Assembly: GCA_040401595.1 (NCBI GenBank)
Contig: JBBAOE010000013.1
Span: 52,262 to 116,261, forward strand
DNA from: RFPW01 sp040401595
Lineage (GTDB): Bacteria > Pseudomonadota > Gammaproteobacteria > Burkholderiales > Burkholderiaceae_E
Reading direction: 5' to 3'
Length of the DNA stretch: 64,000 nt
In this document: piece by piece, positions 34,681-43,661 of the stretch
Layout: each line of letters starts with the position of its first letter
How positions within the stretch are numbered: the stretch's first letter is position 1
Made by a program: the position numbers and the translations under genes
Notes under the pieces: model-generated
Told to the model about the DNA's origin: nothing
Seen by the model: the letters and a program-made list of their open reading frames with translations, nothing else
Database searches by the model: none

Positions 34681-36327
34681 ATGACGCAGCCAGACGCTAT
34701 TTCGCCCCATCCCCCCGGTCTGGAGGCGCAGTCGGACTTCTCTGGGCCGCCCGAACGATTCAATGTCGGGCAGTACCTGATGGAATGCAATGCGCAGCGT
34801 CCCGACAAAGCCGCCTTTGTCGATGATTCTGGCGCACTGTCATTCGCTGAACTGGAAGACCGGGTTCGACGTCTGGCTCAGGCGCTGCAGGCCTTGGGCT
34901 TGCGCCGTGAGGAGCGGATCCTGCTCCTGATGCACGATAGCCTTGACTGGCCAGTCAGCTTTCTCGGCGCGCTCTACGCGGGTCTGGTCCCGGTGGCCGT
35001 GAATACGCTGCTGCCGGCCGATGATTGCGCTTATCTGCTTGAACATTCCCGTGCGCAGGCGGTGGTGGTTTCCGGTGCCCTGCTGCCAACGCTGGCGGGA
35101 GCGCTCGGATGCGCGAGTCACGAGGTGCAGAGAATCTTGGTGTCGCGGCCAGTTGCAGACTCATCAGGCCTTGAGGTGACCGACTTCGAGACCCTGATCC
35201 ACGCGTATTCGCCAGCCAGCAGACCGGCGGGCACGGGTGCCGATGATCCTGCATTCTGGCTCTATTCTTCGGGCTCAACCGGGCGGCCCAAAGGCACGGT
35301 CCATACCCATGCCAACCTCTTCTGGACGGCACAACTCTACGGCAGGAATGTTCTGCAGCTCACCGAGCAGGACGTCTGTTTTTCGGCGGCCAAACTGTTC
35401 TTTGCCTATGGTCTTGGCAACGCCCTGAGTTTTCCCCTGAGTGTGGGTGCGACTACTCTCCTGATGGGCGAACGTCCCACGCCGGAGGCGATTTTCAAGC
35501 GCTGGCGCGGGGAGGTCGGCGGATTCCGGCCGACTGTTTTCTTTGGAGCGCCCACCGGTTTTGCGGCCATTCTGGCCAGCGAGCAGTTGCCCGCGCGCGA
35601 TGCGACCGCCCTGCGCCTGGTTTCGTCAGCCGGCGAGGCGCTCCCTGCCGAACTGGGTGAGCGCTTCAAGCGTCACTTTGGTGTCGATATCGTTGACGGT
35701 ATCGGTTCGACCGAGATGCTGCATATTTTTCTCTCCAATCGTCCGGAGCGCGTGCGCTACGGGACGACAGGATGGCCGGTCCCAGGTTATTCGGTTGAAT
35801 TGCGCGATGAACACGGCGCCGCCGTGCCCGACGGAGAACTCGGTGATCTCTACATTCAGGGGCCCAGTGCAGCTTTGCTGTACTGGGGTAACCGGGAGAA
35901 GACACGAGAAACCTTCCAGGGCGCCTGGACCAAGAGCGGCGACAAGTACCTTCGAAACGAAGACGGCAGTTACACCTATGGTGGTCGAAGCGATGACATG
36001 ATCAAGGTCAGCGGCATCTATGTCAGTCCATTCGAAGTCGAGGCGACGCTCGCGCAGCATCCCAGCGTGCTCGAGGCGGCGGTGATTGGTACGGAAGATG
36101 CCCAGGGCTTGATCAAGAGCAAGGCCTTTGTCGTTCTCAAACCGAGTGCGGCTGGGGGCGCTGGTCCAGCCGTGACCGAAGACGAACTCAAGGCTTTCGT
36201 CAAACAGCGCCTTGCACCCCACAAATACCCGCGTTTCATTGAGTTTGTGCTTGAATTGCCCAAGACCGCGACGGGCAAGATTCAGCGCTTTCGCTTGCGT
36301 GCCCTGGAGCGCGGGCGGCAGACTTGA
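34681..36327 (+). CDS. bclA: Benzoate-CoA ligase
   Basis: A 548-residue AMP-forming ligase that activates benzoate with ATP and CoA. The core motifs are 'YSSGSTGRPKGTVHTH' near residue 195, 'FFGAPTGFAAIL', 'DGIGSTEMLHIFLSNR', 'SGIYVSPFEVEATL' and the catalytic-lysine end 'LPKTATGKIQRFRLR'. The benzoate-specific group has this 'IGSTEMLHIFLSN' loop. An ATG at 34681 with GAGGAGA upstream is the start; the frame extends 20 codons upstream without a ribosome site. It is divergent from boxR and leads the plus-strand uptake unit. Confidence 0.94.
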   Translation: MTQPDAISPHPPGLEAQSDFSGPPERFNVGQYLMECNAQRPDKAAFVDDSGALSFAELEDRVRRLAQALQALGLRREERILLLMHDSLDWPVSFLGALYAGLVPVAVNTLLPADDCAYLLEHSRAQAVVVSGALLPTLAGALGCASHEVQRILVSRPVADSSGLEVTDFETLIHAYSPASRPAGTGADDPAFWLYSSGSTGRPKGTVHTHANLFWTAQLYGRNVLQLTEQDVCFSAAKLFFAYGLGNALSFPLSVGATTLLMGERPTPEAIFKRWRGEVGGFRPTVFFGAPTGFAAILASEQLPARDATALRLVSSAGEALPAELGERFKRHFGVDIVDGIGSTEMLHIFLSNRPERVRYGTTGWPVPGYSVELRDEHGAAVPDGELGDLYIQGPSAALLYWGNREKTRETFQGAWTKSGDKYLRNEDGSYTYGGRSDDMIKVSGIYVSPFEVEATLAQHPSVLEAAVIGTEDAQGLIKSKAFVVLKPSAAGGAGPAVTEDELKAFVKQRLAPHKYPRFIEFVLELPKTATGKIQRFRLRALERGRQT

Positions 36328-37175
36328 GCAAGAGATTGAGCTTGAAGTCCGATCCACCGTCCTCGCCCGTTGAATTCGCCGATATCCGCTGGCGAGACCA
36401 GACCGTGTCGATTGAACACCAATGGATCGAGCGGGGGCGGGTTGGACAGCCGCTATGGGTGTTCCTGCACGAAGGACTGGGTTCGGTCGCCATGTGGCAA
36501 GACTTTCCGACGCGACTGTGTGCAGCCCTGGATTGCAGAGGCTTGGTGTACTCCCGCCCAGGCTATGGCCAATCGAGTCCGCGCGCCCCGAATGAACATT
36601 GGGGAATCGACTTTATGCATCAACAAGCCTACGAAGTCTTACCAGCCCTCTTACAAGCGCTTGGCGTCGATCCCCGGCGAGAGCGCCTTTGCCTGCTCGG
36701 TCATAGCGACGGTGGTTCGATTGCGTTGCTGTACGCGGCTCGATTCGCACAGCAGCTTGCCGCGACGGTCGTGCTGGCTCCGCACATCATGGTCGAAGCC
36801 GTTTGCCTGGAGGGTATCGACCTGGCGCGCAAGGCTTACCTGGAATCTGGTTTGCGCGAGCGCCTGGCAAGGTTTCATCGGGATCCGGACTCGGCATTCT
36901 GGGGCTGGAATGACGCATGGCTGCACCCGGTGTTTTCAGGCTGGACGATTGAGTCCGAACTACCCGCCATCGTATGCCCCTTGCTGGCCATTCAGGGTCT
37001 CAATGATGAGTACGGTACGCTCGAACAGATTCGGGGCATCGCACGCCGGGTGCCCCAGGCCGAACTCGTCGAGCTCGCTGATTGCCGACACTCCCCGCAC
37101 CGGGATCAAACCCTGCCGGTGATTGAAGCGGTCCATCATTTTTTTCAGCATCATAGCGACCAGTCCACACCGTGA
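36324..37175 (+). CDS. Alpha/beta hydrolase of the benzoate cluster
   Basis: A cytosolic 283-residue alpha/beta hydrolase. The nucleophile elbow is 'LLGHSDGGSIALLYAARF' (Ser in GHSDG) near residue 130, the acid is likely Asp in 'GLNDEYGT', and the His is in 'DCRHSPHRD'. The start is a TTG that overlaps the bclA stop (TTGA), so translation is coupled. Similar hydrolases occur in other box clusters, but the reaction is not known to me. Possible roles are hydrolysis of a lactone or thioester by-product. Confidence 0.85.
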   Translation: MSKRLSLKSDPPSSPVEFADIRWRDQTVSIEHQWIERGRVGQPLWVFLHEGLGSVAMWQDFPTRLCAALDCRGLVYSRPGYGQSSPRAPNEHWGIDFMHQQAYEVLPALLQALGVDPRRERLCLLGHSDGGSIALLYAARFAQQLAATVVLAPHIMVEAVCLEGIDLARKAYLESGLRERLARFHRDPDSAFWGWNDAWLHPVFSGWTIESELPAIVCPLLAIQGLNDEYGTLEQIRGIARRVPQAELVELADCRHSPHRDQTLPVIEAVHHFFQHHSDQSTP

Positions 37176-37186
37176 GGAGATATGCA

Positions 37187-38431
37187 ATGAATACCATCAA
37201 GAACACCGCGATGAACTCGAGGCTTCAAGCGCGGGCCGCGGCGCCAGTCCCCGCAGGCCTGGGCCCCATCGTCCGCTGGCTGCCTCTGGCCCTTGCCTGC
37301 AGCCTGGCGCTTGCCGCACCGATGGTGCAGGCCCAGACCAGCGGAAAGCTGAAGGTCGGTCTGATGTTGCCAGCCACGGGTACCTTTGCGTCCCTGGGCG
37401 TTGCAATCGAAAACGGTTTTCGTCTGTATGTCACCGAGCAAGGCGGAAAGCTTGCTGGGCGCGAGATCGAATATTTTCTGGTCGACGATGAGAGCGACCC
37501 TTCAAAGGCAACGGACAATGTCAACAAACTGGTCAAACGCGATAACGTCGACGTCGTGATCGGAACCGTCCACAGTGGCGTGGCGATGGCGATGGCCAAG
37601 GTGGCCAAAGACACCGGGACCTTGATGATCGTCCCCAATGCCGGTTCGGATGCTGTGACTGGGCCCATGTGTGCACAGAACATCTTTCGCAGTAGCTTCA
37701 GCAACTGGCAGCCGGCGTATGCGATGGGTGAAGTCGTTGCCCAGAAGGGTCACAAGACGGTCGTGACGATTACCTGGAAGTACGCGACTGGCGATGAAAC
37801 GGTGCGTGGCTTCAAAGAGGCGTTTGAAAAATCGGGTGGGAAAGTCGTCAAGGAACTCAGCTTGCCATTCCCTAACGTTGAGTTTCAGGCCCTGCTCACC
37901 GAGATCGCCGCGACCAAGCCCGATGCGGTTTATACCTTCTTCGCCGGTGGGGGCGCGGTCAAGTTTCTCAAGGACTACGCGGCGGCTGGGCTCAAGAAAA
38001 CCATTCCCCTTTATGGCCCGGGCTTTCTCACCGATGGCACGCTCGATGCCTTGAACGGGGAGGCCGAGGGCCTCCTGACCACGCTGCACTATGCCGACAG
38101 CCTAAACACTCCGCGGGACAATGCGTTTCGTTTGGCCTATGCCAAAACCTATAAGTTGCAGCCCGATGTCTATGCCGTGCAGGGCTATGACGCAGCGCAG
38201 ATGCTCAAAATTGGTCTGACCGCAGTCAAGGGAGACATCAGCAAGAAGGCCGAGTTCGAAGAAGCCCTGAGCAAAGTGAAGTTTGACAGCCCACGCGGTC
38301 CGTTCACCCTCGGCAAGAGCCATAATCCGGTTCAGGACATTTACCTGCGTCAGGTCATCGGTAAAGAAAACAAGATCATCGGGATCGCCAGTAAGGCTCT
38401 GGCAGATCCCGGTCGTGGCTGTCGTCTGTAA
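37187..38431 (+). CDS. ABC transporter periplasmic substrate-binding protein (branched-chain amino acid/aromatic type)
   Basis: A 414-residue periplasmic type I binding protein. The leader is 'WLPLALACSLALAAPMVQAQ' and the mature start is 'TSGKLKVGLMLPATGTFASLG', followed by 'YFLVDDESDPSKATDNVNKLV' and 'VYTFFAGGGAVKFLKDYAAAG'. The subfamily is that of LivJ-like proteins for benzoate-type acids. GAGGAG lies before the ATG at 37187. Its place after the ligase and hydrolase genes points to uptake of benzoate or a related aromatic acid. Four transporter genes follow. Confidence 0.9.
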   Translation: MNTIKNTAMNSRLQARAAAPVPAGLGPIVRWLPLALACSLALAAPMVQAQTSGKLKVGLMLPATGTFASLGVAIENGFRLYVTEQGGKLAGREIEYFLVDDESDPSKATDNVNKLVKRDNVDVVIGTVHSGVAMAMAKVAKDTGTLMIVPNAGSDAVTGPMCAQNIFRSSFSNWQPAYAMGEVVAQKGHKTVVTITWKYATGDETVRGFKEAFEKSGGKVVKELSLPFPNVEFQALLTEIAATKPDAVYTFFAGGGAVKFLKDYAAAGLKKTIPLYGPGFLTDGTLDALNGEAEGLLTTLHYADSLNTPRDNAFRLAYAKTYKLQPDVYAVQGYDAAQMLKIGLTAVKGDISKKAEFEEALSKVKFDSPRGPFTLGKSHNPVQDIYLRQVIGKENKIIGIASKALADPGRGCRL

Positions 38432-38498
38432 CAGCCCGCTTGGTTGACGGCCCGGGTGAGCCTGCACTCACGGCGAGCCCGGCTGGAGGTTTTGTCTG

Positions 38499-39380
38499 AT
38501 GAACTTGACGACGTTCTTGATCCAGTGCCTGAACTCGCTGCAGTACGGACTGCTTCTATTCCTGGTGGCAAGTGGGTTGACCCTGATCTTCGGCATCATG
38601 GGCGTGATCAACCTGGCGCATGGCAGCTTCTACATGATCGGCGCCTACATGGCCTTCGCGTTGTCGCCAATCGTTGCCGCGACGTTCGGTGGCGGTTTTT
38701 TCTCGGTCCTGATTGTTGGCGTCGTGGTCGCGATTCTGCTTGGTTATGCCCTGGAATGGGTTTTTTATAGTTATTTGTACGAACGTGAGCACCTTCAGCA
38801 AGTGCTGATGACCTATGGATTGATACTGGTTTTCGAGGAATTACGCAGTCTCCTGGTGGGGGATGACGTCCACGGCGTGCGGGCACCCGAAATTCTCTCG
38901 GGAACGCTGCCCTTGGGTGACTTGATGACCTATCCGGTCTATCGGATTTTCATCTCGGCGGTCTGCATTGTCCTGGCGCTCGGGATGTATCTGGTCTTCA
39001 CGCGTACCCGTCTTGGCATGATGATTCGTGCCGGTAGCGCGAATCGCGAGATGGTGCAGAGCCTGGGCATCGATATTCAGTTCCTCTATCGCGTGGTCTT
39101 TGCGGCTGGCGTTGCGCTTGCGGCGTTCGCCGGGATGGTGGCGGCGCCGGTCAGCAGCGTTTATCCCGGAATGGGGGGTTCAGTACTGATCATCTGTTTT
39201 GTGGTCGTGGTGATCGGCGGGATTGGATCGATCCGGGGTGCGCTGCTTGCCGCACTGTTGATCGGCTTCGTCGACACGTTCGGAAAGGTATTGCTGCCGC
39301 AGGCAGCCGGCGTTCTGGTCTATGTCCTGATGGCCGTGATCCTGTTGTGGAAGCCCGATGGCCTCTTCAAAGCGGGCTAG
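38499..39380 (+). CDS. ABC transporter permease, LivH type
   Basis: A 293-residue inner-membrane permease with about eight helices. 'GLLLFLVASGLTLIFGIMGV' near the N-terminus, 'NLAHGSFYMIGAYMAF', 'RAGSANREMVQSLGIDI' (the EAA-like loop that contacts the ATPase) and 'GGIGSIRGALLAALLIGFVDT' are family hallmarks. It pairs with the next permease. A GAGG site lies 9 bases before the ATG. Confidence 0.9.
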   Translation: MNLTTFLIQCLNSLQYGLLLFLVASGLTLIFGIMGVINLAHGSFYMIGAYMAFALSPIVAATFGGGFFSVLIVGVVVAILLGYALEWVFYSYLYEREHLQQVLMTYGLILVFEELRSLLVGDDVHGVRAPEILSGTLPLGDLMTYPVYRIFISAVCIVLALGMYLVFTRTRLGMMIRAGSANREMVQSLGIDIQFLYRVVFAAGVALAAFAGMVAAPVSSVYPGMGGSVLIICFVVVVIGGIGSIRGALLAALLIGFVDTFGKVLLPQAAGVLVYVLMAVILLWKPDGLFKAG

Positions 39381-39383
39381 GCC

Positions 39384-40376
39384 TTGAAACCCAAAGTACT
39401 TTTTGTTCTGGCCAGTTTTGTGGCACTGGCGATCTATCCGCTGGTGGCTGCCAGTTTCGGTATTGATCTCATTACAAAAGTAATGATCTTTTCCATCCTT
39501 GCCCTGAGTCTTGAACTCCTGGTCGGCGGGACAGGTCTGGTCTGTTTTGGACAGGCTGCTTTTTTTGGAATCGGAGCCTATGCCGCAGTCCTGCTTTCGC
39601 CGCAGGATGCGCCTGCCTCGGTGGCGTGGCTGTTACCCGCTGCGATGTTGGCTGCCGCAGGCTATGCCATGGCGGTGGGGGCCTTGTCTCTGCGGACCAG
39701 AGGCGTGTATTTCATCATGGTCACGCTCGCGTTTGCGCAGATGGCCTATTACGTTGTCCACGATACCCCGCTTGGCGGTGGGACCGATGGCATCTACCTG
39801 ATGATGAAGCCCGTGTTGGGTGAGCGGATTGATCTTGATCGGCCGATCGTTCTTTATTTTTTTACGCTCTTCGCGCTGATCCTGGTCTTCGGATTTCTCA
39901 GCCTGCTCCTGCGGTCGCGATTCGGGCGGGCGTTGGCCGGGATCCGGGTCAATGAACAGCGGATGCGGGCGACCGGCTTTGAAACCTATCCGTACAAGCT
40001 GGCCGCATTCACGATTTCAGGTGCGATCGCAGGCCTCGCGGGCTTTCTGTTTGCGGTCAAGGATGGCTTCGTGAACCCGGAATTGATGAGCTGGCACTTC
40101 AGCGGATCGGTCCTGATCATGGTCATCCTGGGTGGGATCGGACACTTGCGGGGCGCGCTGATCGGGGCATTTGCGTTTGCCTTGTTGCAGGAAATCTTCC
40201 AGTCCGAAGCGATCTTCGGCGCATTTGCCAAGCACTGGCATCTTGGTCTGGGCCTGGCCATCATCGCCAGTGTCGCAGGGTTGCCGAACGGGTTGGTGGG
40301 GCTCCCGGCGCAGATCCGGGGTCGCCTGATGGGTCGATCGTCTCGGCGTGCCCAAATGGAGGGGATGCGCGGATGA
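39384..40376 (+). CDS. ABC transporter permease, LivM type
   Basis: A 330-residue inner-membrane permease. 'SLELLVGGTGLVCFGQAAFFGIGAYAAVL' (here shown in two parts: SLELLVGGTGL and CFGQAAFFGIGAYAAVL) is the LivM signature, and 'ALAGIRVNEQRMRATGF' is the ATPase-contact loop. The start is TTG at 39384, three bases after the livH-type stop. It overlaps the next gene by ATGA. Confidence 0.9.
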   Translation: MKPKVLFVLASFVALAIYPLVAASFGIDLITKVMIFSILALSLELLVGGTGLVCFGQAAFFGIGAYAAVLLSPQDAPASVAWLLPAAMLAAAGYAMAVGALSLRTRGVYFIMVTLAFAQMAYYVVHDTPLGGGTDGIYLMMKPVLGERIDLDRPIVLYFFTLFALILVFGFLSLLLRSRFGRALAGIRVNEQRMRATGFETYPYKLAAFTISGAIAGLAGFLFAVKDGFVNPELMSWHFSGSVLIMVILGGIGHLRGALIGAFAFALLQEIFQSEAIFGAFAKHWHLGLGLAIIASVAGLPNGLVGLPAQIRGRLMGRSSRRAQMEGMRG

Positions 40377-41176
40377 AGCCATCGGCGGTCGAATCATCGG
40401 GGGTTGCCGGCCAGGCTGGTGAAGCTGGACTGTTACTGCGGGGCCGGGAGATTACCCGGCGATGGGGCGGCCTGGTTGCGGTGAATCAGGTCTCACTCGA
40501 GATTACCCGTGGCAGTGTTCATGCCGTCATTGGCACCAATGGCGCCGGTAAATCCACGCTCGTGAATATTCTGTCGGGCGAACTCGCGCCCACGGGCGGT
40601 CGGGTGGAGCTGATGGGCCAGGACGTGACCGGATGGAGCCAGCCACGCCGGGCCCGGGCTGGCCTTGGACGTAGCTATCAGCGCAATACGATCTACTCGA
40701 GCTTCTCGGTCCTGGAGAATTGTCGCCTAGCCGCTCAGGCAAGTACGCCGAAGCCCTGGGCCTGGTGGCAGGACGCGGAGCGCTGCACGCATAGCGTCGC
40801 GGCCGCGCACGAAGCCGCAGACCGTGCGGGCCTGGCAAAGGTTCTCGACAGCAAGGCTGGTTTGCTCAGTCACGGGCAGAAGCGCCAGCTTGAAATCGCG
40901 ATGTGTCTGGCCACAGCACCCCAAGTGCTCCTGCTCGATGAGCCTCTGGCCGGCATGGGGGCTGAGGAGACCGAACGGATGCTGGCGCTCCTGGTCGACC
41001 TGAAAGCCCGGCACGGTATTTTGCTGGTTGAGCACGATATGGACGCCGTGTTCCGGGTGGCTGACCGCATCACCGTGATGGTCAATGGTTCGGTGATTGC
41101 CTCAGGGACGCCAGATTTCGTGCGTCAAAGCCCTGAAGTGCAGGTCGCTTATCTTGGTGAACAAGACCATGCATGA
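40373..41176 (+). CDS. ABC transporter ATP-binding protein, LivG type
   Basis: A 267-residue ATPase. Walker A is 'VIGTNGAGKSTLVNILSG' near residue 53, the signature region is 'GLLSHGQKRQLEIAMCLA' (an SHGQ variant of LSGGQ, usual in LivG), and Walker B is 'QVLLLDEPLAGMG'. The loop 'RRARAGLGRSYQRNTIYSS' is typical of LivG. It is translationally coupled to the permease upstream and overlaps the next ATPase gene by 8 bases. Confidence 0.92.
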   Translation: MKPSAVESSGVAGQAGEAGLLLRGREITRRWGGLVAVNQVSLEITRGSVHAVIGTNGAGKSTLVNILSGELAPTGGRVELMGQDVTGWSQPRRARAGLGRSYQRNTIYSSFSVLENCRLAAQASTPKPWAWWQDAERCTHSVAAAHEAADRAGLAKVLDSKAGLLSHGQKRQLEIAMCLATAPQVLLLDEPLAGMGAEETERMLALLVDLKARHGILLVEHDMDAVFRVADRITVMVNGSVIASGTPDFVRQSPEVQVAYLGEQDHA

Positions 41177-41879
41177 TCTGATTCTGGATGCCCGCGGCAT
41201 TCATGCCTGGTATGACTCAAGCCATGTGCTGCATGGGATCGATCTGCAGATCGCCCGTGGTGAGACCGTCGGGTTGCTTGGACGTAACGGTATGGGCAAG
41301 AGCACCTTGATTCGGACGCTTCTGGGGCATGTCGCGCAGCGCGCAGGACATATTCAAGTGTTTGGCAAGGATCTTTCCAGAGGCAAGCCCCATGAGCTTG
41401 CTCGCCAAGGTGTGGCCTATGTTCCCGAGGGACGTGGCGTCTTTGCCAATCTCAGCGTCCGTGAAAATCTCATCATGGCGGCTAAACCAGGCGGACCCAG
41501 CGGTCGGGGTTGGAGTTATGAGCGGGTGCTGACGACCTTCCCGCGCCTGAGCGAGCGTCTGACCCATCTCGGCGGTCAGCTCTCCGGTGGCGAACAACAG
41601 ATGCTTTCCATCGGACGCGCCTTGATGACTCAGCCCGAACTGATCATTCTGGACGAAGCCACCGAGGGCCTGGCCCCCCTGATCGTGGCCGAAATCTGGC
41701 GTGTGATTGGTGAGATCCGTCGGGACGGAATTGCGACGCTGATCGTCGATCGGGATTTTCGCAAGGTGCTCGCACAATCGGATCGCGCTGTGGTGCTGCA
41801 GAAAGGGCAGGTGGTGCTGGCTGGCGAATCGAAGGCCTTGCGGCAACAACCCGAACTGGCAGCTTTTCTCGGCGTCTGA
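41169..41879 (+). CDS. ABC transporter ATP-binding protein, LivF type
   Basis: A 236-residue ATPase. Walker A is 'LLGRNGMGKSTLIRTLLG' near residue 35, 'VAYVPEGRGVFANLSVRENL' is the LivF Q-loop region, the signature is 'GGQLSGGEQQMLSIGRAL', and Walker B is 'LIILDEATEGLAPLIV'. The ATG at 41169 is chosen, which gives the usual N-terminus 'MHDLILDARGIHAWYDSSHV'. It overlaps the LivG-type gene by 8 bases and completes the five-gene importer. Confidence 0.92.
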   Translation: MHDLILDARGIHAWYDSSHVLHGIDLQIARGETVGLLGRNGMGKSTLIRTLLGHVAQRAGHIQVFGKDLSRGKPHELARQGVAYVPEGRGVFANLSVRENLIMAAKPGGPSGRGWSYERVLTTFPRLSERLTHLGGQLSGGEQQMLSIGRALMTQPELIILDEATEGLAPLIVAEIWRVIGEIRRDGIATLIVDRDFRKVLAQSDRAVVLQKGQVVLAGESKALRQQPELAAFLGV

Positions 41880-41948
41880 GCCCGTTGACTGCGCAGCCTG
41901 CAGAGATGTCAGAATGCGGATTGACTTTGTGTTCGAAGGATTGAAGAC

Positions 41949-43661
41949 ATGCATCTCACGACCGATGTGCTCGTGATCGGCGCAGGTGGCGCTGGCATGT
42001 ATGCCGCCCTGGAAGCTGCCCGCCAGGGCGCCGATGTCTTGTTGATCGACCGTAGCCTGATCGGTCGCGGTGGTGCGACGGTCATGGCGCAAATGACGGT
42101 CGCCGCTGCCGTCGGGGGTGAATGCCCGGATCACTGGCAGCATCATCTGGTCGATACGCTGCGAGCGGGACGCGGCCTTTGTGATCCGGCGCTGGCCAGG
42201 GTGATCTGTGAAGATGGGCTCGACTGCATTCTCGAAATGGATACCTGGGGCGTCGGTTGGGCGCGAAAAGAAGGCCGGTTTACCCAGGTGATGGCACCTG
42301 GGCATGATCGGCCGCGCTGCGTCTATGTCGACTTCCTGAATACCGGGCCTGCGGTCTCCAGAACCTTGCGCACGCAACTCATTCGCGCGGAGGGACAATC
42401 GGGCGGGGGGGCAATTCGCCGGGTGGGTGATCTGCTGGTCACTCGCCTTGAGACGCGAGACGGCGTCTGTATCGGGGCCACTGCGCTCCATCTGCCTACA
42501 GGCGAACTGGTCACCATCGGGGCCGCGGCTACCGTCATGGCCACGGGTGGGTTGACTCGCCTGTATCGGCGTAATAGCGCGTCCGCCAATATGGGGGGCG
42601 ATGGCTATGCACTTGCGCTTCGGGCGGGTGCCGCCTTGCTCGATATGGAGTTCGTTCAATTCTTTCCGATCGGTCACCTCGCGCCCCGCATGATCGGAAT
42701 GGACCCGATCATGTGGGACCCGTTCCGTTACAAGCTTGGCGGTCGTCTGCTCAATGGCAATCATGAGGAGTTCGTGCAGAACTATGGCGCTGCCGTCTCG
42801 GACAAGTACATCGTGACCCGTGATCTGGCGACCTATGCGATTACCAAAGAGGTCGAGGCGGGGCGGGGCTCGCCAAATGGCGGGGCCTACTTGTCATTCG
42901 AGCATCTGAGTGCCGAGGTCTTACGCGAAGCCTTCGGGCCCGTGATTGATCGGATCGCCAAGAACGGAATCGATCTCACCCGGATGCCGATCGAAGTCGC
43001 TCCGATCGCGCACTATCACATGGGCGGTGTCCAGGTCGACGCACAGATGAGAACGACATTGGCGGGTCTGTTCGCGGCTGGTGAAGCCGTTGGTGGCGCC
43101 AATGGGGCCAATCGTTTGTCTGGCAACGCCATCACGGAAGCGCTAGCGTTTGGGCGCAGAGCTGGCCGCAATGCAGCCGACGATGCGCTCGCAAGCGGTA
43201 CGCTGCGCTGGGATGGCGCCAAGCATGACGGGCACTGGTATACCCGGGGACCCTCGCGGCTCGATTTCAATCCGGCGCAGATGCTTGTGGAATTGCAGGC
43301 GCTCATGGCGGATGAGGTCGGCCCGTTTCGGACTGAGGCCGGCCTGCAGCGGGCGCTAAAACGACTGATGGCCATGCGCGCTCAGGTCGGTGAAGTGCCG
43401 CCAAAAGGAACCGGCGGGCTGGATTGCGTCCGGGTCGATTGGTTCGACCTCTTTCAGATGTTGCTCGTGGCGGAAGTTGTGACGCGCGCGGCCTTGCTTC
43501 GCACCGAGAGCCGCGGGGCGCATCAGCGCGAAGACTTCCCGGGTCTTGACGAGTCCTGGCGGATCAATCAGGTGGTTACGACGGATGGTAGCCAGCTGAA
43601 TTTTGTGCGACGTGCGGTACCGGCATCGGTACCGATCCCTGATTCAACGGAGTTGGTATGA
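41949..43661 (+). CDS. Fumarate reductase/succinate dehydrogenase-like FAD flavoprotein
   Basis: A soluble 570-residue flavoprotein of the FrdA/SdhA/aspartate-oxidase superfamily. The FAD motif 'VLVIGAGGAGMYAALEAARQ' is near residue 8, with 'GRGGATVMAQ', 'VMATGGLTRLYRRNSASANM', 'IEVAPIAHYHMGGVQVD' and 'GEAVGGANGANRLSGNA' as the other conserved blocks. No signal peptide or membrane helix. It is 69 bases after the transporter and overlaps the next gene (ATGA), a one-domain 2Fe-2S protein. The physiological substrate is unknown; a membrane anchor and a full iron-sulfur subunit are missing, so it is not a respiratory complex II. Confidence 0.85.
   Translation: MHLTTDVLVIGAGGAGMYAALEAARQGADVLLIDRSLIGRGGATVMAQMTVAAAVGGECPDHWQHHLVDTLRAGRGLCDPALARVICEDGLDCILEMDTWGVGWARKEGRFTQVMAPGHDRPRCVYVDFLNTGPAVSRTLRTQLIRAEGQSGGGAIRRVGDLLVTRLETRDGVCIGATALHLPTGELVTIGAAATVMATGGLTRLYRRNSASANMGGDGYALALRAGAALLDMEFVQFFPIGHLAPRMIGMDPIMWDPFRYKLGGRLLNGNHEEFVQNYGAAVSDKYIVTRDLATYAITKEVEAGRGSPNGGAYLSFEHLSAEVLREAFGPVIDRIAKNGIDLTRMPIEVAPIAHYHMGGVQVDAQMRTTLAGLFAAGEAVGGANGANRLSGNAITEALAFGRRAGRNAADDALASGTLRWDGAKHDGHWYTRGPSRLDFNPAQMLVELQALMADEVGPFRTEAGLQRALKRLMAMRAQVGEVPPKGTGGLDCVRVDWFDLFQMLLVAEVVTRAALLRTESRGAHQREDFPGLDESWRINQVVTTDGSQLNFVRRAVPASVPIPDSTELV

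Noticed and set aside
41217..42764. A 515-codon open frame on the minus strand across the LivF-type and flavoprotein genes
   Set aside because: It is opposite two clear protein families and its translation shows no recognisable pattern; long antisense frames are expected at this GC content.
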